From: an uncultured Eubacteriales bacterium
GTDB taxonomy: Bacteria > Bacillota > Clostridia > Christensenellales > Borkfalkiaceae
Assembly (NCBI GenBank): GCA_958405585.1
Contig: CATYEP010000011.1
Coordinates: forward strand, 1 to 22,435
Reading direction: 5' to 3'
Length of the DNA stretch: 22,435 nt
Positions 1 through 6,363 of the stretch are shown piece by piece (positions within the stretch are counted from its first letter, which is position 1; every line of letters begins with the position of its first letter). The notes under the pieces are model-generated. The model saw only the letters and a program-made list of their open reading frames with translations, was not told the origin of the DNA and did no database searches. The translations under genes were made by a program, and so were the position numbers.

Positions 1-708
1 AACGGTGAGTATAAGACGCTGGAAGAATTTGTCGGCAAAGCGAAAGAGGCGGATAAGCAAGAAGAAAAAACGGCAGAAAATACGGCCGAGGAAAAAGCGG
101 AAGAAAAGAAAGACGAGCCGAAGGAAGCGGCGACGATTTATTATGTATCGGATGAAGTAGGACAAGCGCAGTATATTTCGATGTTTAAAAATGCGGGATT
201 GAATGCGATCGTCTGCGATACGTTTATCGATCCGCACTTTGTGAGCTATTTGGAATACAAGGAGACCGGTAAATACAAATTCCTGCGGATCGACGCGGAT
301 ATCGACGGCGCCCTGAAAGAGGGAGAGAGCAATGCAGAAGACAACAAATCTCTTGTGGAAGCATTTAAAGCGGCGCTCAAAAATACGGCAATAGCGGTAA
401 AAGCGGAGAAATTCAAGAGTGCAGAGATTCCTGCGGTGATCAACGTATCGGAGTTTTCGCGCCGTTTCGGGGAGATGAATGCGTTTTACGGGCTTGCCGG
501 CGCGGATGCAGACAGGGATATGACGATCGTGATCAACACGGCGAACCCGGCGGTACAGGCATTTGCCGGACTGGATGCAGACAAGCAGAAATTTATTGCA
601 AACCAGATCTATTATATGGCTATGCTCTCGTACAAGAAACTTACGCCGGAAGAGATGAAAGATTTTACGGCGAACAATATGGAACTTCTGAACAAATTTA
701 TCGGCTGA
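1..708 (+). CDS. htpG: HtpG (Hsp90-family chaperone), C-terminal part, 5' end outside window
   Basis: The frame is open from base 1 to the TGA at 706-708, giving 235 residues of the middle/C-terminal region of a cytosolic ATP-dependent Hsp90-family chaperone. Recognisable stretches are YYVSDEVGQAQYISMFKNAG, the FLRIDADID segment and the C-terminal dimerisation region (QIYYMAMLSYKKL). The N-terminal ATPase domain lies upstream of the window. Residues about 16-43 of the visible part form a Lys/Glu/Ala-rich low-complexity linker (KQEEKTAENTAEEKAEEKKD) placed just before the YYVSDE segment, where many bacterial HtpG have only a short joint. A strong terminator follows within 50 bases. Family assignment is by motif memory, with no competing candidate. 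Confidence 0.88.
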   Translation, partial: NGEYKTLEEFVGKAKEADKQEEKTAENTAEEKAEEKKDEPKEAATIYYVSDEVGQAQYISMFKNAGLNAIVCDTFIDPHFVSYLEYKETGKYKFLRIDADIDGALKEGESNAEDNKSLVEAFKAALKNTAIAVKAEKFKSAEIPAVINVSEFSRRFGEMNAFYGLAGADADRDMTIVINTANPAVQAFAGLDADKQKFIANQIYYMAMLSYKKLTPEEMKDFTANNMELLNKFIG

Positions 709-755
709 TCGGTGCTTGATTTTTTTTCATTCCGAAATGGAGTAAACGGAAGAAA

Positions 756-790
756 GCCGCCGCGCAAAATTTGCGCGGCGGCTTCTTTTC
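756..790. terminator. Strong intrinsic terminator after htpG, possibly bidirectional
   Basis: A 13-bp perfect inverted repeat (GCCGCCGCGCAAA at 756-768 and its complement at 770-782, with an AAATTT-rich apex) is followed by CTTCTTTT on the plus strand. On the minus strand the same stem is followed by CTTTCTTCC. It ends htpG and could also stop minus-strand transcription coming from the 1000 region. Confidence 0.85.
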
Positions 791-1127
791 TGCATGAATA
801 TAATTTAGTCTGCGTGGAGATAATGTGTTTGCTGGCATGGCAAGAGGATATAACAGGAATCGGCAGGGTGCTCGTCGGCAGAAAAAGAAAGGCTGTAATC
901 GGGATGATTCAGAAAACGGTGAATACGTGAATGTGCTTGTTCGTTGGTAAAACTCATGGCTATGAGAAAAATCGCGGTAAGGCAGACCGCAATCAGAGCG
1001 ATCAGAATAATTTTTCGGAACATACCCAAAGTTTGTGCATTGCCGTGATTTTTATGCGCGATTAGATATACGACGAAAACAGCGGTATTTTTTAAGAGTG
1101 ATTCGGCAAAAAATGGTATCAGAATGC
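791..1127. other. Intergenic stretch between htpG terminator and the regulator promoter
   Basis: Apart from the doubtful minus-strand frame, I see no conserved coding, no tRNA and no repeat here. The plus-strand frames that cross it have no ribosome binding site and unlikely composition. Confidence 0.5.
805..1023 (-). CDS. Doubtful small membrane-anchored protein
   Basis: A minus-strand frame of 72 residues starts at ATG 1023 (a TTG two codons earlier is also possible). It opens with a convincing hydrophobic segment (MFRKIILIALIAVCLTAIFL) followed by a polar tail. The N-terminus faintly recalls the start of VanZ-like proteins, but the second half does not look like a conserved domain. No ribosome binding site is visible upstream of the ATG. 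In its favour, the frame ends just before the terminator at 756-790, which could serve it from the other side. It may be a truncated remnant or chance. Confidence 0.25.
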   Translation of the reverse strand: MFRKIILIALIAVCLTAIFLIAMSFTNEQAHSRIHRFLNHPDYSLSFSADEHPADSCYILLPCQQTHYLHAD

Positions 1128-1156
1128 TTGCGTTTTTCGGAAAAAGTGTCTATAAT
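1128..1156 (+). promoter_or_regulatory. Sigma-A-type promoter for the TM1266/ABC transporter unit
   Basis: TTGCGT (1128-1133), a 17-base spacer and a perfect TATAAT (1151-1156). The predicted transcript start near 1163 gives a leader of about 120 bases before the ATG at 1285. Confidence 0.75.
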
Positions 1157-1177
1157 AACACACAGATTTAAACTTGA

Positions 1178-1284
1178 GTCGAAGGGTACGCCCGACGGCA
1201 AAAGGGAAGATACAAAACAAACCTTTTTAGAAAAGGGAATTTTCATCCTCCTTTTTGCTTGGCGTGCAAAAGGGAGGTTTTTTT
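1178..1284 (+). promoter_or_regulatory. Structured leader with a hairpin that covers the ribosome binding site and ends in a T-run
   Basis: Three hairpins are visible: a small one at 1178-1196 (GTCG...CGAC), one at 1222-1236 (CCTTTT TAG AAAAGG), and a 12-bp one formed by 1247-1258 (CCTCCTTTTTGC) and 1266-1277 (GCAAAAGGGAGG) with one G-T pair. The 3' arm of the last hairpin contains the AGGGAGG ribosome binding site of the next gene. It is followed directly by seven T and the ATG, so it could act as an attenuator terminator, a translation block, or both. The CCTTTTT at 1222-1228 could compete for pairing with AAAAGGG at 1268-1274. It matches no riboswitch class I recognise. Confidence 0.55.
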
Positions 1285-1533
1285 ATGCCGGAAACAAGGT
1301 TAGCGGTTGTCAGTATTATCAACGAATCGATGAACAGTGCGGAGAAGATGAATGCGTTGCTGTACGAATTCGGGGAGTATATTGTCGGCAGGATGGGAAT
1401 TCCCTACAAATCGAAGAAAGTGTTTGTCCATACGATCGTGATCGATGCGCCGCAGGAGATCATCAATGCGTTGACGGGCAAGCTCGGAATGATCGAAGGG
1501 ATCTCGGCAAAGACTTTGTTTTCGAAATATTGA
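1285..1533 (+). CDS. TM1266-family putative iron-only hydrogenase system regulator
   Basis: An 82-residue protein of the TM1266 family (small NikR C-terminal/ACT-like fold), annotated in Clostridia as a putative [FeFe]-hydrogenase system regulator. Visible family features are the start TRLAVVSIIN, the core EYIVGRMGIPY, the IDAPQEIINALTGKLG helix and the G(I/V)SAKT end. It lacks a separate DNA-binding domain, so how it would regulate is unknown. The ATG at 1285 is chosen because AGGGAGG lies 7 bases upstream; an in-frame start at 1255 would fall inside the leader hairpin. It is the first gene of the unit, 52 bases before the ABC binding protein. Whether it senses the transporter's ligand or simply shares transcription cannot be told from sequence. 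Confidence 0.85.
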   Translation: MPETRLAVVSIINESMNSAEKMNALLYEFGEYIVGRMGIPYKSKKVFVHTIVIDAPQEIINALTGKLGMIEGISAKTLFSKY

Positions 1534-1585
1534 TCGAACCGATGTATGCACAAGTTTGAGAATTTAGTAAAGGAGTAAAGCAGAA

Positions 1586-2602
1586 ATGAAAAAAGCATTG
1601 GCAATTTTGATTGCGATGGTAATGACAGTCGCGTCTGTTGCGGTACTGGTGTCATGCGGTGGTGAGACGGAATCAACGGTCGTCTTGCAATCGTACGACA
1701 AGGAATCGGACATTGTGGCGCTGTTGCAGAAAGCGCAGAATGACGGAACGGAAGCCTATGGGGTTTTGGGTGAACCTTCTTTGACCAACGGACAGGGGCA
1801 GGTTCCGCAGATCAGTGTGGCGATCGATTTCCAGAAAGAGTGGAAAGAGATCACAGGATTTGACGGATATCCGCAGGCTTCATTGATCGCGCGCGGTTCG
1901 TTTGCGAAATCCAACACGGAATTTATAGCGGCACTGGGAACGGCACTGGCTGGGAATGCGGAATGGTTGAGCGAAGAAGAGAATATTGACGCGTTTGTAG
2001 AGGCTCTGTCCGCCTATAATACGGCGAATGCAGGCGGGTATCAGACAATGCTTGCGGGAAAAACATATACAGCGGAAACGATCGAGCGCTGCAATCTTTC
2101 GTATGAAAGTGCGGCGGATGTAAAGGAATCTGTCAACGATTATATCGGAAGGTTGAGCGGGAAAGCTCCTGCGGACGGTTTCTATTATACGGGCACGGCG
2201 GATGCGGAAGCTGAAGTTGATACGACGGTTGATATTTATCTTCCGGACGGAACGCCGGCGCTTGCGGTCGCGAATGTATTTACGGAAGGTTTGGATCTTG
2301 CCGGATATACGGTGAATTTTCACATTGTAGCGGCGGGTCAGATCGGAACGATTTTCAATGCGCAGAAAGACGCGGATCTTGCCATTATGCCGACGATCGG
2401 AGCTGCGACGGTATTTTCGAAGGGGGCGGACATACAGCTTGTATCGACGCATGTATTCGGAAATTTGTACATTGCGGCGGTCAACAGTGAAGTAAAGACA
2501 CTCAGTGATCTGAAAGGAAAGACGGTGAACACGACGGCGGCGACGACGATTCAGCTGTTGCAGTATCTGCTTAAACAAAACGGGATCGAATATACCGTAT
2601 AA
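1586..2602 (+). CDS. ABC transporter substrate-binding lipoprotein (NMT1/SsuA-like) with its two halves in permuted order
   Basis: A 338-residue lipoprotein. The signal peptide MKKALAILIAMVMTVASVAV leads to a lipobox LVSC with Cys24 as the lipidation site. What follows is in unusual order. Residues 32-202 carry what is normally the C-terminal half of the NMT1/ABC_sub_bd family (YGVLGEPSLTN, then EITGFDGYPQASLIA, ending GFYYTG). A linker at 203-214 is followed by the normal N-terminal half at 215-338 (VDIYLPDGTPALAVAN, LAIMPTIGAATVFSKG, FGNLYIAAV, LKGKTVNTTAATTIQLL). The protein stops at GIEYTV, just where the family would continue into VVLQSYD. The size is that of one full binding protein, so nothing large is missing. 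AAAGGAG lies about 10 bases before the ATG. The ligand is unknown; relatives bind thiamine precursors, sulfonates or similar small molecules. It is the first of three genes of one importer. Confidence 0.8.
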   Translation: MKKALAILIAMVMTVASVAVLVSCGGETESTVVLQSYDKESDIVALLQKAQNDGTEAYGVLGEPSLTNGQGQVPQISVAIDFQKEWKEITGFDGYPQASLIARGSFAKSNTEFIAALGTALAGNAEWLSEEENIDAFVEALSAYNTANAGGYQTMLAGKTYTAETIERCNLSYESAADVKESVNDYIGRLSGKAPADGFYYTGTADAEAEVDTTVDIYLPDGTPALAVANVFTEGLDLAGYTVNFHIVAAGQIGTIFNAQKDADLAIMPTIGAATVFSKGADIQLVSTHVFGNLYIAAVNSEVKTLSDLKGKTVNTTAATTIQLLQYLLKQNGIEYTV

Positions 2603-2611
2603 CAGATTGAG

Positions 2612-3367
2612 ATGAAAGTTTACAAGAGACTTATCAACTGCATATTTCCGATTCTGGTGGTGGCGGTGATCTTTCTTATATGGTGGATCGCCGCTCTGGC
2701 GATCGACGCATCGCTTATATTGCCGTCGCCTTCGGAATCGTTGCGGGCGTTTTTCGATTATTTTGCGGAAGCGTCTTTTTGGCGTGCGATCGGAAATACG
2801 ATGTGGCGGTCTTTGTATTCTTTCATAGTTTCGTTTGTGCTGGCGATCGTGTCAGCGTTACTGGCTTACCGTTATCGGTACGCGAAAAAGCTGATCAATC
2901 CGTTTATTGCGTTCATACGTTCGGTGCCGACGATGTCGGTGATACTGATCCTGATCATATGGTTAAATCCGCGCATTGCGCCGGCGGTCGTGGCGATCAT
3001 TGTTATTTTTCCGACGTTGTATTCTTCGTTTGCGGCGGCGGTTGAATCGATCGACCCCAGGCTTATTGCCATGAGCGAGGTATACCGTGTAAGCAAGAAA
3101 GAGCGGATATGCAAATTGTATCTGCCGAATATGGCGCCTGGATTATTTGAGGGCTCGGCGAGCGGTTTTTCGTTGAACATAAAACTGGTGATTGCGGCGG
3201 AAGCACTGGCGCACACGACGGCGAGCATCGGGAGCATGATGAATTTTTCGCAGGCGCTTTTGGAGACGCAGAAACTTTTTGCCCTGACGATTACGGCGGT
3301 GCTTCTTTCGGTTTTGTGCGAATGGGCGATTCGATTGGCGGCGAAGGCGGTGATCCGATGGAAATAA
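2612..3367 (+). CDS. ABC transporter permease (binding-protein-dependent, SsuC/ThiX-like)
   Basis: A 251-residue inner-membrane permease of the BPD_transp_1 family with about six hydrophobic segments. The first starts near residue 12 (FPILVVAVIFLIWWIAALAI); others lie around residues 70-90, 105-135, 190-210 and 225-245. LILPSPSESLRAFFDYF near residue 35 is typical of the nitrate/sulfonate/thiamine-precursor permeases. The cytoplasmic coupling loop is in the expected place (SEVYRVSKKERICKLYLPNM), but with Ser-Glu-Val instead of the usual Glu-Ala-Ala. It starts 9 bases after the binding-protein stop with only a weak GATTGAG upstream, and its last 10 bases overlap the ATPase gene, which suggests translational coupling. 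Confidence 0.88.
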   Translation: MKVYKRLINCIFPILVVAVIFLIWWIAALAIDASLILPSPSESLRAFFDYFAEASFWRAIGNTMWRSLYSFIVSFVLAIVSALLAYRYRYAKKLINPFIAFIRSVPTMSVILILIIWLNPRIAPAVVAIIVIFPTLYSSFAAAVESIDPRLIAMSEVYRVSKKERICKLYLPNMAPGLFEGSASGFSLNIKLVIAAEALAHTTASIGSMMNFSQALLETQKLFALTITAVLLSVLCEWAIRLAAKAVIRWK

Positions 3368-4044
3368 AGAATATACGCTTTGAAAATATTTGCAAGAAAT
3401 ATGCGCAGACGCAGGTTTACGAAAATTTTTCGCTGGAAGTGGAAAGCGGGAAGATCACCTGTCTTTTGGGAGAAAGCGGATGCGGCAAAACGACATTGCT
3501 GAACATGCTTGCGTCGCTTATCCCGTATGAAGGAAAAATCAGCAATGTTCCTTCGCGGATCTCTTATATATTTCAGGAAGAAAGGTTGCTTCCGAATCTG
3601 ACGGTATACGAAAACATACGTTATGTATTGGGCAAGGGGGCTGACCGAGCCAAGATCGTGGATATTTTGGAAAAAGTTGAGCTTGCGGACAAAGCGGAAG
3701 CATACCCGAGTGAGCTTTCGGGCGGGCAGGCGCAGCGGGTTTCGATTGCGCGTGCTTTTGCATACCCGTCCGAGCTGATCCTGATGGATGAACCGTTTTC
3801 GTCGTTGGACACGGGATTGAAGATCCGTCTGATCGACGTGTTTTGCAAACTCTGGAAAGAAGAACATCGGACGGCGGTGTTTGTGACGCATGACGCAGAG
3901 GAAGCATATATGCTTTCGCACCGTGCGATCGTGCTGAAAAAGGGCAAGATCGCGGCGGATATTGCAGCGGAAGGAGACGTGCCGCGCGCATACGGGGCCG
4001 TATCGGAATACAGGGAAAAGATTATCAGAGCGCTGCTCGGATAG
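3358..4044 (+). CDS. ABC transporter ATPase (SsuB/ThiZ-like)
   Basis: A 228-residue nucleotide-binding subunit with all expected motifs: Walker A GESGCGKT (38-45), Q-loop FQEERLLPN, signature LSGGQAQRVSIARA (from 120), Walker B ILMDEP (141-146), D-loop SSLD and switch His178 in VTHDAEEA. It powers the importer formed with the two preceding genes. The ATG at 3358 is chosen because the family begins there (MEIKNIRFENICKKY) and because an upstream in-frame ATG at 3316 lies deep inside the permease gene. It is the only clearly intact gene in the window ending in TAG, and a terminator follows 25 bases later. Confidence 0.92.
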   Translation: MEIKNIRFENICKKYAQTQVYENFSLEVESGKITCLLGESGCGKTTLLNMLASLIPYEGKISNVPSRISYIFQEERLLPNLTVYENIRYVLGKGADRAKIVDILEKVELADKAEAYPSELSGGQAQRVSIARAFAYPSELILMDEPFSSLDTGLKIRLIDVFCKLWKEEHRTAVFVTHDAEEAYMLSHRAIVLKKGKIAADIAAEGDVPRAYGAVSEYREKIIRALLG

Positions 4045-4068
4045 GGAAAAATTATCATAAAAATGCGT

Positions 4069-4106
4069 GACCGCACCATACTATAATAGGGTGCGGCCAT
4101 TTTTTT
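4069..4106 (+). terminator. Intrinsic terminator after the ABC transporter unit
   Basis: GACCGCACC (4069-4077) pairs with GGTGCGGCC (4090-4098) with one A-C mismatch, followed by seven T (4100-4106). The stem lies 25 bases past the ATPase stop. The next 110 bases hold nothing I can name. Confidence 0.85.
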
Positions 4107-4222
4107 ATAATGTATCGGCTTTTGAACCGGCGTTAAAAAAACGGGGCAGGAACACGGGGCAAATTTCAGTTTGAAAGAGCGGTAACGCAAGGCAAGCGGA
4201 ATTGTTTAACGCATAAAAATTG

Positions 4223-4251
4223 TTGAAAAAAGGAAAGGGTTGTGCTATACT
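4223..4251 (+). promoter_or_regulatory. Sigma-A-type promoter for the HAD-mscL unit
   Basis: TTGAAA (4223-4228), a 17-base spacer, an extended -10 TGTGC and TATACT (4246-4251). The predicted start near 4258 rules out the ATG at 4242 as a translation start and makes the one at 4260 unlikely. Confidence 0.75.
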
Positions 4252-4283
4252 GTGGTGGAATGAAAAGGGAAGGGTGCGTAAAA

Positions 4284-5079
4284 TTGAAGACACTGATCAT
4301 TTCCGACCTGGACGGAACTCTTCTGACAGCAAAAGAACGTATATCCGATTACAGTTTGGAGCATCTGAATTCCATGATCGATGAGCGCGGGCTGTGCTTT
4401 ACATATGCGACGGCGCGTTCGCTCAATTCGGCGGCGAAGGCGTGTTGGGGTTTGAGGCAGAATCTGCCGGTGATCCTTTATAACGGCGCGCTGATCATGG
4501 AGCCTTCGACGCAGAAGAAATTGTACAACAATCATTTTAATAAAGGGCAGCTGGCATATCTGAAGGAATTGTTTGCGCGGTTTGACGTATGGCCGTTGGC
4601 GTATTCGTTTTGCGGCGACAAAGAGTATGTGTCGTGGATCGAAGGGAAGGAAACGGACGGAGTAAAGCGATATCTGGAACGCAGAAGGGGGGACGCACGG
4701 CTTCATCCGATTCAAAGGCGCGAGGAATTGTGCGACGACGATATATTTTATTTTACCTGTATCGGGAAGAAAGAAGATTTGGATGGGCTTCACGAATTGG
4801 TGGAACAGAGTCTGGATATCCGATGTATTTATGAGCAGGAGATGTACCGTACGGATTATTGGTGCGAGATCATGCCGGTGGGGACGTCAAAGGGCGCAGC
4901 GGCAAAGAAGCTCAAAGAAATTCTCGGTGCGGAACGCGTCATATGTTTCGGGGACGGAAACAATGACAGATCTTTGTTTTTGATGGCAGACGAAAGTTAT
5001 GCGGTTCGGAACGCGGCGCAGGAATTAAGAAGATTCGGTCTGCAAATTTTTAGCGGAGCATATTTCAGAATATACATAG
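4284..5079 (+). pseudogene. Cof-type HAD phosphatase, C-terminal end frameshifted by a small deletion
   Basis: A HAD-superfamily IIB sugar-phosphate-type phosphatase of the cytosol. All four motifs are present: ISDLDGTLL near the start, TYATARS, the Lys in GTSKGAAAKK, and CFGDGNNDRSLF. I choose the TTG at 4284 because GGGAAGGG lies 9 bases before it and the promoter starts transcription near 4258. The frame is normal to about 5028 (VRNAAQELR). The remaining family C-terminus is found one frame over: EDSVCKFLAEHISEYT from 5029 to a TAG at 5077-5079. About 11 codons that normally join these parts (the xxAxxVIxxN region) are missing, so a deletion of roughly 32-35 bases that is not a multiple of three is inferred. 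In the current frame the gene does not stop and runs into mscL. The catalytic core may remain active. Confidence 0.7.
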
Positions 5080-5090
5080 GAGCAAGAGTT

Positions 5091-5684
5091 ATGAAAAGGA
5101 AGCAAAGGCAAGAGAAGCAAAAGAGCACGTTCTGGAAAGATTTCAAAGCATTTATTTCACGAGGAAATGTAGTAGATCTTGCGGTTGCGGTTGTCGTCGG
5201 TGCCGCGTTTACGGCGATCGTGAACAGTCTTGTAAACGATGTGATCAAACCGCTGATCGCTTTACTGGTGGGCGGAAATTTCAGTGATCTGGTGGTGGTA
5301 TTGCGTCCGGAGGAAGTGAATGAAGCGGGAGAAGTGATCACGCAGGCGATCACGCTCAATTACGGAAACCTGATCATGGCGATTCTGACTTTTTTGATTG
5401 ATGCGTTTGTGATTTTCACGGTTCTGCGCATTGTGCGGAAAGCGCAGAAAAGGATGCGGGAGACGGCGGAAGAATTTCGCAATCGTTTGATGAAAAAAGA
5501 ATCGGAAACGGCAGAAAAAGCGCAGGAAGCAGCTGAATCTGCCGCGGAGGCTGCAGAACAGGTGGAAAAAGCGCAGGCGGCACAGCCGCAGGAGCCTTCG
5601 GAAACGGTGGAATCGCTTTTGGCGCAGATAAGAGATCTTTTGAAGGAAAACCGTGAGAAAACGGACGAAACAAACAAAAAATGA
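5091..5684 (+). CDS. mscL: Large-conductance mechanosensitive channel MscL
   Basis: MscL forms a homopentameric inner-membrane channel that opens under hypo-osmotic stress. The protein has 197 residues, longer than the usual 130-150. The N-terminus FWKDFKAFISRGNVVDLAVA is the family signature and leads into TM1 (pore helix, about 27-48); TM2 is about 91-112 (NLIMAILTFLIDAFVIFTVL). Between them is the periplasmic loop LRPEEVNEAGEVITQAITLNYG. The C-terminus is a long Ala/Glu-rich predicted helix (about 120-170), followed by the familiar bundle motif ETVESLLAQIRDLLKENR. The ATG at 5091 is chosen because AGGAG lies 8 bases upstream and the family starts there. Because of the deletion in the preceding gene, this frame is also continuous with the HAD frame, so a HAD-MscL fusion of 466 residues could be made as well. 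Confidence 0.92.
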   Translation: MKRKQRQEKQKSTFWKDFKAFISRGNVVDLAVAVVVGAAFTAIVNSLVNDVIKPLIALLVGGNFSDLVVVLRPEEVNEAGEVITQAITLNYGNLIMAILTFLIDAFVIFTVLRIVRKAQKRMRETAEEFRNRLMKKESETAEKAQEAAESAAEAAEQVEKAQAAQPQEPSETVESLLAQIRDLLKENREKTDETNKK

Positions 5685-5690
5685 TGAAAG

Positions 5691-5720
5691 AAAACACCCG
5701 TTTGAAAGCGGGTGTTTTTA
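5691..5720 (+). terminator. Intrinsic terminator after mscL
   Basis: AAACACCCG (5691-5699), a short TTTGAAAG loop, and CGGGTGTTTTTA, just downstream of the mscL stop. Confidence 0.85.
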
Positions 5721-5775
5721 TTGGCTGAAGAAGAGGGGACGAAAAAAATATTTTTGAAAAAGTGGCGTCAAACAG

Positions 5776-5804
5776 TTTTGTAAAACGGCGTTTTATGGTA
5801 TACT
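5776..5804 (+). promoter_or_regulatory. Promoter for a small transcript (5811 to about 6043)
   Basis: An extended -10 (TGG then TATACT at 5799-5804) with TTTTGT 17 bases upstream. The -35 is weak but the extended -10 is good. Transcription would start near 5811. Confidence 0.6.
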
Positions 5805-5870
5805 GTACATAAGATCAAAACGCGGAAAGAGCGATGCGGGATGTTTTGCACGGAAGCAGAGGAAAGCAAT

Positions 5871-6005
5871 ATGTTGAGAGATCCGAACGGGAAAATCGCA
5901 ACCGATTGTGGTATGCGTATACAGGAGCCGACGAAGGGGATGAGTGTCGGTGCAGTGTACCTTTCCGCAGTGCAAGAGATTATTCTACCTCAAACAAAAC
6001 CGTAA
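5871..6005 (+). CDS. Small protein of 44 residues, unknown function
   Basis: The frame starts at ATG 5871 (MLRDPNGKIATDCGMRIQEP) and ends at TAA 6003-6005. It has AGAGGAAAG 3-11 bases upstream, its own promoter at 5776-5804 and a hairpin terminator right after it, so this looks like a complete single-gene unit. The composition is balanced and protein-like, with a short hydrophobic stretch (VGAVYLSAVQEIILP) at residues 26-40. I recognise no family. Two longer overlapping frames (5834 and 5944) lack binding sites and look worse. The transcript could also act as a small RNA. Confidence 0.5.
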   Translation: MLRDPNGKIATDCGMRIQEPTKGMSVGAVYLSAVQEIILPQTKP

Positions 6006-6019
6006 GGCAGGTTGGCGAC

Positions 6020-6043
6020 CGGTGTTTTTGTGTACACCGTTTT
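6020..6043 (+). terminator. Hairpin terminator of the small-protein unit
   Basis: CGGTGT (6020-6025) pairs with ACACCG (6034-6039), followed by TTTT and pyrimidine-rich sequence. On the minus strand it could also help end the convergent DUF1294-like gene. Confidence 0.6.
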
Positions 6044-6063
6044 CCTCCTGTCTTTTTGCTTTT

Positions 6064-6363
6064 TCAGACGGGAATAAAAAAGGAATTGCGAAAGAGCAGG
6101 ATGATCAGATAAATATTCAGGACGGAAAGAACGGGCAGCAGGATCATCAGCAAGACGTTATCGGTTTTGAATTTGAGGATAAAGAGTGCGGCATAAGCGG
6201 CGATAGCGCCGCCGAGGAAACCTGCGATGAGCAATTTAGAGTTTTTGTTAGGGGAATGTTCGCCGCGTTCTTCGTAGATCTTTTTTTGATTTTTAACGAG
6301 CATAAAGGCGTAGACATTGACGGCCAAGAGGTAAGCTCCGAATAAAATATACAGTAAAAACAT
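6064..6363 (-). CDS. DUF1294-like small membrane protein
   Basis: The product has 99 residues. Its start codon is at 6361-6363 on the minus strand, and AAGGAG lies 7 bases upstream (6371-6376). It has three hydrophobic segments: residues 2-21 (FLLYILFGAYLLAVNVYAFM), about 44-62 (LLIAGFLGGAIAAYAALFIL) and about 69-93. A charged KNQKKIYEERGE loop follows the first segment. The layout (short first helix, basic loop, a Gly-Gly-rich second helix followed by a Lys-containing KFKT turn, then a third helix) resembles the DUF1294 family, although the usual DKRRA and WRIPE motifs are only loosely matched. The function is unknown. It is transcribed away from the purine operon and shares an 85-base divergent region with purE. 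Confidence 0.7.
   Translation of the reverse strand: MFLLYILFGAYLLAVNVYAFMLVKNQKKIYEERGEHSPNKNSKLLIAGFLGGAIAAYAALFILKFKTDNVLLMILLPVLSVLNIYLIILLFRNSFFIPV

Noticed and set aside
1035..1559. A plus-strand frame of 174 codons covering the regulator.
   Set aside because: It crosses the promoter and leader hairpin and overlaps the well-supported TM1266 gene in another frame.
5811..6043. A structured RNA such as 6S RNA or a riboswitch in the transcript between mscL and the DUF1294-like gene.
   Set aside because: I could not match any conserved core, and a well-placed small reading frame explains the unit more simply.
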